From: Verrucomicrobiota bacterium
Lineage (GTDB): Bacteria; Verrucomicrobiota; Verrucomicrobiia; Chthoniobacterales; UBA10450
Length of the DNA: 15,496 nt
Assembly: GCA_003219115.1 (NCBI GenBank)
Contig: QHPN01000063.1
Location: 1-15,496, forward strand
Reading direction: 5' to 3'
Shown: positions 7,202 to 14,955 of the stretch, one piece after another
Position numbering within the stretch: position 1 is the stretch's first letter
How the letters are laid out: each line of letters starts with the position of its first letter
Program-made: the position numbers and the translations under genes
The notes under the pieces: generated by a model
Database searches by the model: none
The model's input: the letters and a program-made list of their open reading frames with translations, nothing else
What the model was told of the DNA's origin: nothing

Positions 7202-8083
7202 TTAAGCCCGCGCCGGCCCCTCGTGAGCGACGCGCTGCAAATACTCGCGATACTCGCCCTTTGGTAATCGATCAATCAACACGGCCAACTCACGCCCATC
7301 AATGAATCCCATGCGCAACGCAATTTCCTCGAGACAGGCAATCTTCATTCCCTGGCGATGTTCGATGGTGGCGATGTAATTGCCGGCTTCCAACAGACTC
7401 GTCGGCGTCCCGGTGTCGAGCCAGGCGATACCGCGGCCGAGCTGGGTCACGTGTAACTCGCCGCGCTGCAGGTATTGTAAATTCAAATCCGTAATCTCGA
7501 TTTCGCCACGCGCTGACGGTTTGAGCTCGCGACACAATTCCACTACGCGATCGTCGAAAACGTAAAGGCCCGGGACCGCAAATTGGCTGCGCGGATTCTT
7601 CGGTTTTTCCTCCAGACTGATCGCTTTGCCGGCGCCGTCGAACTCGACCACTCCGTAACGCTGCGGGTCGCGCACCTGATACCCAAAAATGCAGGCTCCA
7701 CGTTTCAGCGCCAATGCTTCGCGATAGAAATCGAGTTTCCCGTAAAAAATGTTGTCGCCCAAAATCAATGAGGCGCCGGCGCCACCGGCAAATTTCGCGC
7801 CGATCAGAAACGCCTGCGCGATTCCCTCCGGCTTCGCTTGTTCTGCATACTGGAGTTCAATTCCGAAACGCGAGCCATCGCCCAGAAATTCGCGGAGCAT
7901 CGGCAGATCTTTCGGCGTGGAAATGATCAGGATTTCGCGCAACCCGCCGAGCATGAGCGTCGCGAGCGGATAGCAAATCATCGGCTTGTCGTAGACCGGC
8001 AGGAGTTGTTTACAGACAATGGTGGTCAGCGGAAACAAGCGGGTGCCAGCCCCGCCCGCGAGCAGGATCGCTTTTTTTGTCAC
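7202..8083 (-). CDS. rfbA: Glucose-1-phosphate thymidylyltransferase
   Basis: Makes dTDP-glucose from glucose-1-phosphate and dTTP, the first step toward dTDP-rhamnose and other deoxysugars of surface polysaccharides. It is a cytoplasmic protein of 293 aa, the usual family length. Signature motifs in order are GGAGTRLFPLT (10-20), KQLLPVYDKPM (25-35), GDNIFYG with metal-binding Asp110, VRDPQRYGVVEFD (137-149), EEKPKNPRS (158-166) and AWLDTGTP with Asp223. The start is GTG at 8083, followed directly by MTKKAILLAGG-type sequence; no better start lies upstream. It is the last gene of a minus-strand group after a GT4 glycosyltransferase. rfbB, rfbC and rfbD are not in the window. Confidence 0.95.
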   Translation of the reverse strand: MTKKAILLAGGAGTRLFPLTTIVCKQLLPVYDKPMICYPLATLMLGGLREILIISTPKDLPMLREFLGDGSRFGIELQYAEQAKPEGIAQAFLIGAKFAGGAGASLILGDNIFYGKLDFYREALALKRGACIFGYQVRDPQRYGVVEFDGAGKAISLEEKPKNPRSQFAVPGLYVFDDRVVELCRELKPSARGEIEITDLNLQYLQRGELHVTQLGRGIAWLDTGTPTSLLEAGNYIATIEHRQGMKIACLEEIALRMGFIDGRELAVLIDRLPKGEYREYLQRVAHEGPARA

Positions 8084-8141
8084 GGCACAATTCCTGACAG
8101 AATTCAGCGCGCGGTCAAACCGAAGACGTGGCGTAATTCAA

Positions 8142-8207
8142 ATTGTAGGGGCAGCCGCTCCGCCTGCCGGGCTGAGACGACGGCAAGCGATGCGCTTGCC
8201 CTACAAT
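8142..8207. repeat. Paired REP element between the glycosyltransferase gene and rfbA
   Basis: Terminal inverted repeats attgtaggg (8142-8150) and ccctacaat (8199-8207) enclose two hairpins. The right one is perfect: gcaagcg-atg-cgcttgc at 8183-8199. The left one, gcagccg-ctc-cgcctgc at 8151-8167, has one mismatch. The GTAG heads face outward. The right end contains the TAG stop codon of the minus-strand glycosyltransferase (bases 8201-8203). Confidence 0.82.
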
Positions 8208-9406
8208 GATTTTGCGGCGAAACGCGTCAGCAACGGCTCGATTGTTTTCTCGATGGTGAATTCTTGCTCGATGCGCAAGCGCCCGCCCCGACCAAAATCG
8301 CTGCGCAAATTTTCATCGCGCGCCAGCTGCTCCATCGCATCGGCCAGGGCGGGCGCATCACGCGGCGGAACAAGCACCCCGGTTTTGCCATTCGCCACCA
8401 ACTCAGGAATTCCAGCGACCGTAGTGGAAACAACCGGCTTCTCGCTTGCCATCGCTTCGGCGATAACCGTGGGAAAAATATCGCTCGCGCCCCGTTCATC
8501 GGGCGCGGAAGCGAGCACAAAAATGTCGGAATTACGCAACGCCCGGAGCACGTAATTTTGCGATTGCTCGCCGGCAAAATGAATTCGTTCGTGCAAATTG
8601 TGCTGCGCGACGCGCGCTGCCAAGTCTGTGCGCAAGGGGCCGTCGCCGATTATTTCGCAAGCGAAATTCAATGCGCGATTGTGCAACTGCGCACAGGCAT
8701 CAATCAAAATGTCGAAACCTTTGAACGGAACCAGTCGCCCGGTGCTCAGAAATCGGATTGGGCCGACCGAATGCCGCTTTGCCTGGGCTATGGGAAAACG
8801 GGTGAGGTCAATTCCGTTATAGACACGAAAGATTTTGTCGCGCGATTCCGGGCAACGCGCTGCCAGCATATCGCGGCTGTAATCCGTCTCCGCACCCACA
8901 AACTCGGCGCTGGCGCAAAGTTCGCGCAGCAATTCGTCGTTGCCGAGATCGCTCATGAAATCCTGCCCATGAGCCGTGATGCTGAAGGGGATTCCGCTGA
9001 TTGCCTTTACAAACATGGCCGTGTGCGCGGCGCGGTTGGCGAAGTGAACATGAAAATGAGGCACGCCTTCGCGCTTGAAGAGGTCGACAAAAAAAAGCGC
9101 GTTCCGCGCCCGTAACGCCGCCTTGTATTCGGCGCCGTATTTGTTTTCGTGTCTGCTTACGAGCCCCTTGGGCCAGCGACCGAAGCGTTTTGCTTTTCGC
9201 GCCAGCTTGTCGAGATCGCGCGACGATGGCGCGTAACGAATCGGTGCCTGCAGTTTCGCCAGATATTCATGTCGCAGCGGCGTTTTCGGCGGATAGAGCG
9301 AGGCGAGGACGATCTCATTTCCGCGCCGTTCCAGCTCGAGCATTTCCGCGTCGCAAAAAGTCTGTGAGAGAACAGGGTAACGCGAATAGAGGTAGCCGAG
9401 ACGCAT
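8201..9406 (-). CDS. GT4-family glycosyltransferase
   Basis: Retaining GT-B glycosyltransferase that probably adds a sugar from a nucleotide donor to a lipid-linked or surface glycan; donor and acceptor cannot be read from the sequence. It has 401 aa. The N-terminal acceptor domain starts MRLGYLYSRYPVLSQTF and includes the FSITAHGQDF loop (141-150). The C-terminal donor domain has RFLSTGRLVPFKGFDILIDA (218-237), EIIGDGPLR (251-259) and the GT4 EX7E-like region FPTVIAEAMASEKPVVSTT (311-329) with E317 and E322, then ELVANGKTGVLVPPRD. The ATG at 9406 is clear. The stop codon and last codon lie in a REP element, so the C-terminus may have been reshaped by it. It sits between the Dabb gene and rfbA on the same strand. 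Confidence 0.9.
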   Translation of the reverse strand: MRLGYLYSRYPVLSQTFCDAEMLELERRGNEIVLASLYPPKTPLRHEYLAKLQAPIRYAPSSRDLDKLARKAKRFGRWPKGLVSRHENKYGAEYKAALRARNALFFVDLFKREGVPHFHVHFANRAAHTAMFVKAISGIPFSITAHGQDFMSDLGNDELLRELCASAEFVGAETDYSRDMLAARCPESRDKIFRVYNGIDLTRFPIAQAKRHSVGPIRFLSTGRLVPFKGFDILIDACAQLHNRALNFACEIIGDGPLRTDLAARVAQHNLHERIHFAGEQSQNYVLRALRNSDIFVLASAPDERGASDIFPTVIAEAMASEKPVVSTTVAGIPELVANGKTGVLVPPRDAPALADAMEQLARDENLRSDFGRGGRLRIEQEFTIEKTIEPLLTRFAAKSL

Positions 9407-9421
9407 TATTTTCTTCTCCTA

Positions 9422-9477
9422 CCTCTTCCTCTGCTTCGCCTCCCTCACGGAGGAAGATTAAGTGGGAGAGGAAGAGG
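9422..9477. repeat. Purine/pyrimidine-rich inverted repeat upstream of the glycosyltransferase
   Basis: Perfect 11-bp arms cctcttcctct (9422-9432) and agaggaagagg (9467-9477) enclose a second small stem: ctcc at 9440-9443 pairs with ggag at 9449-9452, extended by cttc/gaag around a 2-nt bulge. It occupies the 80-nt gap between the Dabb gene and the glycosyltransferase start on the minus strand. It could be an attenuator or an mRNA-stability hairpin. No T-run marks a classical terminator. Confidence 0.6.
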
Positions 9478-9486
9478 CAGACTAAC

Positions 9487-9804
9487 TCAAGAAAATCGAA
9501 CGTCCTTGCCCGGATCCATTTCAAAGTCGAGCACGAGCGACTCAGACGTGTTCGGCTTAATAATCTCAGCTTCGAATTTTACGAAGATCGAGTCCTCGCG
9601 AAAAATCGCGTATTTGTCCATCGACTCGAAATCGAGCGCAATAAAAAAGGGCCAGGCCATGTCTGAATCGATGCGCTTACCGCATTTGATGCTCAGCACT
9701 TCCGGGATTTTCAGCAATTGCATGCGTGAATTCATCATCATCTCCTCGACCCGGGCGGGAGTGACTTCGGGCTTGAGCTTATAAAGGACGAGATGATGAA
9801 CCAT
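9487..9804 (-). CDS. Dabb-domain (stress-responsive alpha/beta barrel) protein
   Basis: Small cytoplasmic protein of 105 aa that fits the Dabb family of dimeric ferredoxin-like alpha/beta barrels. It begins MVHHLVLYKLKPEVTPARVEEM, the typical opening with a His after the start and a first strand followed by a helix. A central PFFIALDFESMDKYAIF segment matches the second strand-helix unit common to the family. Members are stress proteins or catalyse small-molecule cyclisation and cleavage; no specific reaction can be assigned. It is upstream of the glycosyltransferase on the same strand with an 80-nt gap that contains an inverted repeat, so co-transcription is possible but unproven. The ATG at 9804 has no strong ribosome site. 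Confidence 0.8.
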   Translation of the reverse strand: MVHHLVLYKLKPEVTPARVEEMMMNSRMQLLKIPEVLSIKCGKRIDSDMAWPFFIALDFESMDKYAIFREDSIFVKFEAEIIKPNTSESLVLDFEMDPGKDVRFS

Positions 9805-9849
9805 GGAAGGATAAAGTTATTAGGCGTTCCGGGCAGACCGCGCAAGTGA

Positions 9850-9881
9850 GAACCGGTCCCGCTCATGAAAAGGGCCGGTTC
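9850..9881. repeat. Hairpin in the divergent gap before the large membrane protein gene
   Basis: gaaccggtccc (9850-9860) pairs with gggccggttc (9872-9881), leaving one bulged base. The 261-nt divergent gap 9805-10065 also has a TATATA box at 9896-9901 without a recognisable -35 partner. The gap must hold promoters for the genes on both sides, but I cannot place them with confidence. Confidence 0.4.
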
Positions 9882-10065
9882 CCGGAATTAGGCCTTATAT
9901 ACCCTGCCAGGGTTTCGTCGTTGGCCTGGCGCGGCGCCTTATCGCGTAGGAGAAACTGGGTTTCCTGCGGAATTAGCACTTCATTTGGACAATTTGCTCG
10001 TTCCGCGCAGCCTGATCCGGAGAGCTTTACCAAGCCCCTAAAGAGCGGAACATTTGCTTTTTCAC

Positions 10066-12165
10066 ATGGCCAAGGCCGAAGCGACAAGATCGACAATTAC
10101 CGAGCGGCTTCGTCGTTTCGCGGCGTCTCAAGGTGTTAAAGAGGCTGCCGCTATTTCTTTTGTGATTGCACTCGCCAGCGTCATGTTGTTTCGCGCCTTC
10201 GGCGGGGATTGGCCAGTCGGTCATGACCATCCGGTACATTTGTTTCGGATTTGGCAGCTCAAGCAGCATCTGATCTCGCATGCGACACCCTGGTCGTGGA
10301 GCCAACGGTGGTTTGCGGGCTGTCCCATTAGTCTGGTTTATCCCGTGGGCGCGGATTTTTTTGTCCTCGCGGTGCAGGTGTTATCCTTCGGAACGCTGAG
10401 TATTTCTCAGGCCTATGCGCTGGCGTTTTGGCTCTTTTACTTTCTTTACGGTTACGCTGCTTATTATTTCATTTCACGCGCCGTCGTTTCGCGGCTCGCG
10501 GCATGCGTTGCAGTTTTGTTCTTTCTGACCGATCCGGGCTATGACGATATTGGCGGCTGGTTTTGGCTGGTCGACGCTGGTGTTTGGACTGCGGCGCTCG
10601 GGATGGTACCGGCCTTAATCGGCACAGTGCGAGTGGCGGATCTCTTCGAGCGGCCGAGGCCGCGAACCGCAGCAGCCGTCGGCCTTTGCATCGGTTTCGG
10701 CTCATTATGTCATCAATTGATCTTGGTCTATTTCGCCATCGCCATCGTGCTTCTTACCGTCATCCGTTATCTAACGACAGATGAAACACCATGGCGTCGC
10801 AGTTTCCTCTGGATTGGTGTCGCCGTGGTTTGTGGCTTGTTGATCGCAAGCTTTTGGCTGGTGCCGCACCTCGCTGTGCTTCCTTACATATCGGAAATCG
10901 GCATTGGCGGACAGTGGAGCGGAAGTACTTTCGGTGAAGTCGGCGCCAAACTGGCGAGGGGCCAATTGTTCACCGGGATGTTTTGGCTGGCGACGGCGGT
11001 TGGTCTTGTCGCCTTAGTCGTCTTTCTCCGGGCGCGACAAACGATGCCGTTGTTCATGGCAATGTTCAGCTTTTTGGCGATCTTTCTTTCCAGCGCATCG
11101 ATCCCGCGAATGCTCAATGCGGACACCGCCGGCTGGCTGGAAAAGAATATGATTTTTCCCCGGCTGCTAATGCTGGTGAAGCCATTCTGGTACGGTGCGG
11201 GCGCGTTTTTACTCGTTTCGTCAGTGCGATTGATGCGGCATGCGATTGGACCAAAAACAAGTCCGCCGTCAACCAACGCTCGGCGAAAAAATCTGATCGC
11301 GCATGCTGTGATCGCACTGTTCGTGTGTGTATGTGTCGTGCCGTTGTTGTATCACTCCGTGGAAACGTTTGTGCGAGAGGAGGTATTACGACCGACCAGA
11401 TGGAATTCGGGGCGGACCGATCTCGCCGACCGCGCTGCATTCATCCAGTGGGCGAATACGACGTTGCCCAAGGCACCGGAATTTTTTCGCATTGCGCACG
11501 GCTTCGATCAAGATGAGCACAACCTGACCGATCTGGGGATCTACATTCCTTATCCCTTCTACAAGATTTACAACACCCCAACTGGCGACCATTTTAAATA
11601 CAACCTCGGATCCGCTTCGAACGAAGCCCTCCGTGCCGCAAATGTCCGCTTTGCGATCAGCGAACACGCCATCGAGCGTCCGGATTTCTCGTTAGAGCGC
11701 CGCTTCGGTCAATCGCTGCTTCTTTACCGTGTTACGAATTGGAACCCGCAGCCGTTCGAAATTTCTGGCGGCGCCGGCACGGTGAAGCTCGAGCAATTGG
11801 ACGACGAGGTTGTCACTCTGCGCGCAGAAGCGGGCGCCCACGGTCTATTGCGTTTGAACGTTACCTACTTCCCCAAATGGCACGTTACCCGCGAGGGAAT
11901 CCCGGTCCCAATTACGCCGCTAACAGTCTCCGGAGTAGCCAATTCGCTCTTTATGCAGGTGCCCCTTCAGCCGGGACTCTACCGCTTCGAATATGATCGC
12001 ACGTTAAGCGATTATTCCGGCACGATATTGTTCTCCGTCGGATTGGCGACATGCCTGATTTTGACGCTTCCGCATCGCCTCCGGCACGCGTTGTGGCAGA
12101 GGGCCGCTTCTATTCCTTCCAATTCAGCACGCCTTTTCGCAGCGCGTAAACGTAACCAATCATAA
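10066..12165 (+). CDS. Large polytopic membrane protein, GT-C/YfhO-like
   Basis: A protein of 699 aa with many membrane helices in the first 430 residues, a periplasmic domain of about 220 residues, and a final helix (GTILFSVGLATCLILTL). The first loop carries GHDHPVHLFRIWQL (52-65). An acidic/His motif in this loop is typical of GT-C glycosyltransferases and of the 6-pyruvoyl-tetrahydropterin synthase-related membrane family. Near the end, YFPKWHVTREGIPVPI resembles the beta domain of YfhO-type proteins. A role in moving sugars from lipid-linked donors onto surface glycans fits, but the family is poorly characterised and substrates are unknown. ATG 10066 is preferred over a TTG four codons upstream. 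The last 56 bases overlap nuoA tail to tail, so its final 18 residues share DNA with the NuoA C-terminus. Confidence 0.8.
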   Translation: MAKAEATRSTITERLRRFAASQGVKEAAAISFVIALASVMLFRAFGGDWPVGHDHPVHLFRIWQLKQHLISHATPWSWSQRWFAGCPISLVYPVGADFFVLAVQVLSFGTLSISQAYALAFWLFYFLYGYAAYYFISRAVVSRLAACVAVLFFLTDPGYDDIGGWFWLVDAGVWTAALGMVPALIGTVRVADLFERPRPRTAAAVGLCIGFGSLCHQLILVYFAIAIVLLTVIRYLTTDETPWRRSFLWIGVAVVCGLLIASFWLVPHLAVLPYISEIGIGGQWSGSTFGEVGAKLARGQLFTGMFWLATAVGLVALVVFLRARQTMPLFMAMFSFLAIFLSSASIPRMLNADTAGWLEKNMIFPRLLMLVKPFWYGAGAFLLVSSVRLMRHAIGPKTSPPSTNARRKNLIAHAVIALFVCVCVVPLLYHSVETFVREEVLRPTRWNSGRTDLADRAAFIQWANTTLPKAPEFFRIAHGFDQDEHNLTDLGIYIPYPFYKIYNTPTGDHFKYNLGSASNEALRAANVRFAISEHAIERPDFSLERRFGQSLLLYRVTNWNPQPFEISGGAGTVKLEQLDDEVVTLRAEAGAHGLLRLNVTYFPKWHVTREGIPVPITPLTVSGVANSLFMQVPLQPGLYRFEYDRTLSDYSGTILFSVGLATCLILTLPHRLRHALWQRAASIPSNSARLFAARKRNQS

Positions 12166-12481
12166 GAATGGAAACAAAGCTGAGCATACTCCAGAAAACA
12201 ACCGGATGCCCGTGGATCATCTCGCGATAAACCACTGCCCAAGGGTACATGAAGACAATCTCGAGGTCGAAAAGGATAAAGAGCATCGCGATCAGGTAAA
12301 ACTTTACGCTGAACCGCGGCTGCGGCTCACCGATCGGCACCATCCCGCATTCGTAGGGCGAATCTTTGATTGGAGTACGACGGCCGGCTTTTCCCAATAG
12401 TACGCTAACGATCAACGCCGAGGCCGCGAAACCGACCGCGACGATAATCTGCAACAGAACTGGAAGATAATCTCGCAGCAT
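12110..12481 (-). CDS. nuoA: NADH-quinone oxidoreductase subunit A
   Basis: Membrane subunit of respiratory complex I, located at the junction between the peripheral arm and the membrane arm near the quinone site. It has 123 aa and three helices: about 6-30, 61-85 and 95-114. The loop after helix 1 has the conserved YECGMVPIG with Cys45, and helix 2 has VKFYLIAMLFILFDLEIVF with Asp72 and Glu74. AAGGG lies 5-9 nt before the ATG and is a fair ribosome site. The gene normally opens a nuo operon followed by nuoB. Here the DNA after its stop belongs to a convergent membrane protein gene, so nuoA stands apart from the other complex I genes. A winged-helix-like gene precedes it by 25 nt. Confidence 0.95.
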   Translation of the reverse strand: MLRDYLPVLLQIIVAVGFAASALIVSVLLGKAGRRTPIKDSPYECGMVPIGEPQPRFSVKFYLIAMLFILFDLEIVFMYPWAVVYREMIHGHPVVFWSMLSFVSILMIGYVYALRKGVLNWKE

Positions 12482-12506
12482 GCTGCCCTTGCTGCTGCCG
12501 AAAGAA

Positions 12507-12824
12507 TTATCTGACTGCTGCTACTGGAATATGGCCGTTTTGCGGCGCAATCGCGCTCGCCAGAGCCGAAGGCAGGCCTTTGTATTTCTTGCCGTTCTTT
12601 TTCACCGCCCCACGCGCCACCAGGTTTTGCAACTTTTCATAAGCGCGCAGACGCAGCATTTCCTCGCCACCACTTGCGGCGTTGCGGGCGCGGAGGTTTT
12701 CGTGGACGATGTCGAAGAGCTGTTTAAACTCGAACGACGCTCGGCGCGAAAGCACCGCGACCAGTTCCTCGGTCACAAGATCAGGAACCCGGCGTGAAAA
12801 CGCGTTTTTCTTAAGTATAGCCAT
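12507..12824 (-). CDS. Small winged-helix-like protein upstream of nuoA
   Basis: This 105-aa protein is not one I can name. The middle part (about 17-82) looks like a short helical bundle followed by a possible winged helix: LRLRAYEKLQNLVARGAVKKNGKKYKGL resembles a recognition helix followed by a wing, in two runs (57-72 and 73-84). The N-terminus is basic (MAILKKNAFSRRVPD) and the C-terminus is a loose Ala/Pro tail. DNA binding is an inference from this pattern. It lies 25 nt before nuoA on the same strand, so the two may be one transcript and it could regulate that unit. The ATG at 12824 follows a 116-nt gap that should hold the promoter; no confident -35/-10 pair was found. Confidence 0.7.
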   Translation of the reverse strand: MAILKKNAFSRRVPDLVTEELVAVLSRRASFEFKQLFDIVHENLRARNAASGGEEMLRLRAYEKLQNLVARGAVKKNGKKYKGLPSALASAIAPQNGHIPVAAVR

Positions 12825-12940
12825 AGAACCTGCAATCTAACACAGATCAGCGGAAACGCATTACAATTCTGTGGTTTATGCGCGGAAACAGGCTTGTATT
12901 ATCCATAATTTTTACAACAATGCTTCGATGTCTCGCCAGC

Positions 12941-14716
12941 TTAGGGAGTTGGCAATGGCCCGACGGCCCCGGGTGAGGGCGATGGCGGTGCTACCGGTGC
13001 CGGCATGGCTGGAGACGAACCTCCTTTGACCTGATGCTGTTGCAATATCATCGCCCCAACGTAAGCCGCCCCGCCAGCCATCGCCACCTGCTCGATCGTA
13101 ATTGTTCCTGCCGATTCAGACCGGTAACCGCCGTTGACATACGACGTCGATGCCACCACCGGGCTAAGGTGTTTGGTTATCACTTCGGCCGGGGGCAACT
13201 TGCTCGGGTCCAGTCGCTCCGACAGGCCCGGCACAAACGCTGCGCCCATCTGCAAAATCGGCCGGACCGTTGCGTCGAGTCGCGAATAGAGTCCTGCCAA
13301 GTCCAAATAGACAAATATCTGGGACGGATCCGGAACCAGCTTGCTCGCCGAGTGGAACTTCTCGCTGCCGGCCAAGCCACCACCAGCGGGTGCCGGCGAA
13401 ATAACGCCATCAACGCTTGTTGCATTCAATCCCGCCACCAAAAACCGATCCGAAACGGCAACGGTAGGGGTCACTACCGCCAGCACTCCCGAGGTAGGGG
13501 CAGTGTAGTATTCGGCATTATTTCGGGAAATTTTCTGCCATCCGCTCGAACTGGCGATCGCATTGGCAATTTTCCGCGCCCGCGCACTGTCGCGCAGCGC
13601 TACCGTGAGCACGGCGTTGGGCAATTGGGCGTTGGCCGGCCACGCAGCCATCACTGAAATTTCGTCTCCGAACGCTGCTTTCCAATCTTCCTTGGTCACG
13701 CCAGCTGAAGTGAGCGCGCTGCTAATCGATTGCAGCGGCCCCGCCATGGACCCCGTCCCGGCGGGTTCCAGCAGCCAGTCAAATTGCTGCTGCATGTTTA
13801 CGATGTTGGCGCCGTAAAGCAGCGTCTCGGCCGGCGCGAGTGCCAGCGTCGTGCGCTCCAGCTTTGTCTGGCTTAGCTGTGGCATCGCAGCAAAGCCGAT
13901 GTCACGAATTCTTGCGCCGTCGAAGACCATGGCGTGCGCATAACTCTGGATTCGTTCAATCAAAGTCTTTTGGTCAGCAGGTAAAGCGCGACCGGTTTCG
14001 GCGCGCAGATTTACCAGCTTTTGCGCAAGCTGTTTCGGTTGCAGGTAAACCATCCAGGCGTACTCCGCCGGCATCTGTTTCATCGCCGTGCGGAAATTCT
14101 CATCCGAATCGAGCGCCGGCACCTTCGTCCGGCCGTCCACGCGATCAAGCAGAGCCTTCAGATCTTCCGCGGTGGTGGCGGCCAGAAACTGCCGGCCGGC
14201 GATGGTTGAAGCGAAGATGAATTGACCACCGCTAAGAATGTCGATCTTATGTTTTTCGTAGTCGGTCGAAGTACGTTGCGTGCCGGCCGCCTTGGCCAGG
14301 ATGCGCGATTTCCAGCGTTCGATTACCGCCTGTGCTTCCTTTTCGTCGCAGCGAAATTCGAAGCCGGCAATCAAACGCAGCGAATCGAAACTATTCGTCG
14401 CGAGAAACCCATTACGAATCCGCAGGGCCGAGGAATCATTCCACACCTCTCTCATCGAGCTTTTTTCGGGCAGATGCGATTTCGGCTTCTGTAGGAAATC
14501 CTGCACGGCCGGCTCGCAGTACAACTGGTATAGATCGGTTCGATGCCAGGCGTCCCGATTCTTCTCCGCGTCCGGTAGATGAATGAATAGAGCAGTATCG
14601 GCCGGAAGCAGGTTAGCAATGGAGCTGGGGACCGCCGCAGGGTGTTGCCGGGTAATGTAGTACGCCGTCAGCGCCGCGATCACCACGAGCAGAATAACTG
14701 CAAGAAGTCGCTTCAT
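12941..14716 (-). CDS. Membrane-anchored extracytoplasmic protein of unknown function
   Basis: I do not recognise this 591-aa protein with confidence. It starts MKRLLAVILLVVIAALTAYY, one N-terminal helix that is either a signal anchor or an uncleaved signal, and the rest appears to be outside the cytoplasm. SIANLLPADTALFIHLPDAE just after the anchor resembles the opening of large bacterial proteins of the DUF3352 kind, but this match is tentative. A region near the C-terminus reads AMAGGAAYVGAMILQQHQ, and the last 25 residues are Pro/Ala/Ser-rich (PAMPAPVAPPSPSPG). No catalytic motif was seen. ATG 14716 is preferred; a GTG three codons earlier (14725) is possible. It is transcribed divergently from the RAYT gene, across a gap holding REP elements. 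Confidence 0.75.
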   Translation of the reverse strand: MKRLLAVILLVVIAALTAYYITRQHPAAVPSSIANLLPADTALFIHLPDAEKNRDAWHRTDLYQLYCEPAVQDFLQKPKSHLPEKSSMREVWNDSSALRIRNGFLATNSFDSLRLIAGFEFRCDEKEAQAVIERWKSRILAKAAGTQRTSTDYEKHKIDILSGGQFIFASTIAGRQFLAATTAEDLKALLDRVDGRTKVPALDSDENFRTAMKQMPAEYAWMVYLQPKQLAQKLVNLRAETGRALPADQKTLIERIQSYAHAMVFDGARIRDIGFAAMPQLSQTKLERTTLALAPAETLLYGANIVNMQQQFDWLLEPAGTGSMAGPLQSISSALTSAGVTKEDWKAAFGDEISVMAAWPANAQLPNAVLTVALRDSARARKIANAIASSSGWQKISRNNAEYYTAPTSGVLAVVTPTVAVSDRFLVAGLNATSVDGVISPAPAGGGLAGSEKFHSASKLVPDPSQIFVYLDLAGLYSRLDATVRPILQMGAAFVPGLSERLDPSKLPPAEVITKHLSPVVASTSYVNGGYRSESAGTITIEQVAMAGGAAYVGAMILQQHQVKGGSSPAMPAPVAPPSPSPGAVGPLPTP

Positions 14717-14762
14717 AGCCGGCACTGTAGCTGCGGTCAGTAGTCGCGGTAAAGCCTGGGTA

Positions 14763-14832
14763 CCTGTGGCGGCACGCGTGTCGCGTGCGATGTTTTCGGT
14801 TTTTTTGCAGCCGACACGGCTGCCGCTACAGG
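14763..14832. repeat. Paired REP element (BIME-like) upstream of the RAYT gene
   Basis: The ends cctgtggcggca (14763-14774) and tgccgctacagg (14821-14832) are inverted repeats with one mismatch. Inside are two perfect 7-bp hairpins with 3-nt loops: gcacgcg-tgt-cgcgtgc at 14772-14788 and gcagccg-aca-cggctgc at 14807-14823. The heads read GTGG on the left and GTAG on the right (minus strand), both pointing outward. A T-rich run separates the hairpins. The element lies in the divergent gap between the 591-aa protein gene and the RAYT gene. Confidence 0.88.
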
Positions 14833-14877
14833 AGGCTGAGCTGCGCGCCGGGGAGGACTGCTATTTTCTCTGGGTTG

Positions 14878-14905
14878 CCTGTGTTGGCACGCGTGTCGCG
14901 TCCGA
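14878..14905. repeat. Solitary half REP unit next to the RAYT gene
   Basis: cctgtgttggcacgcg followed by tgtcgcgtcc repeats the left half of the element at 14763-14832 almost exactly. The outer stem pair is altered (gcacgcg against cgcgtcc, one mismatch), and no right half follows. It ends about 50 nt before the RAYT start codon. Confidence 0.75.
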
Positions 14906-14955
14906 TTTCTGGTAAGGGGCTTGTCGCATAAGGCTGCTATCTCTACGCTCGCAAC

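Noticed and set aside
8264..9115. Plus-strand open frame of 283 codons
   Set aside because: It is antisense to the GT4 glycosyltransferase, whose motifs on the minus strand are convincing.
9805..10065. Sigma70-type promoters for the Dabb gene (TTGCGC with TAATAA on the minus strand) and for the large membrane protein gene (TATATA)
   Set aside because: Matches to the consensus are too poor, at about half of the bases, to call a promoter.
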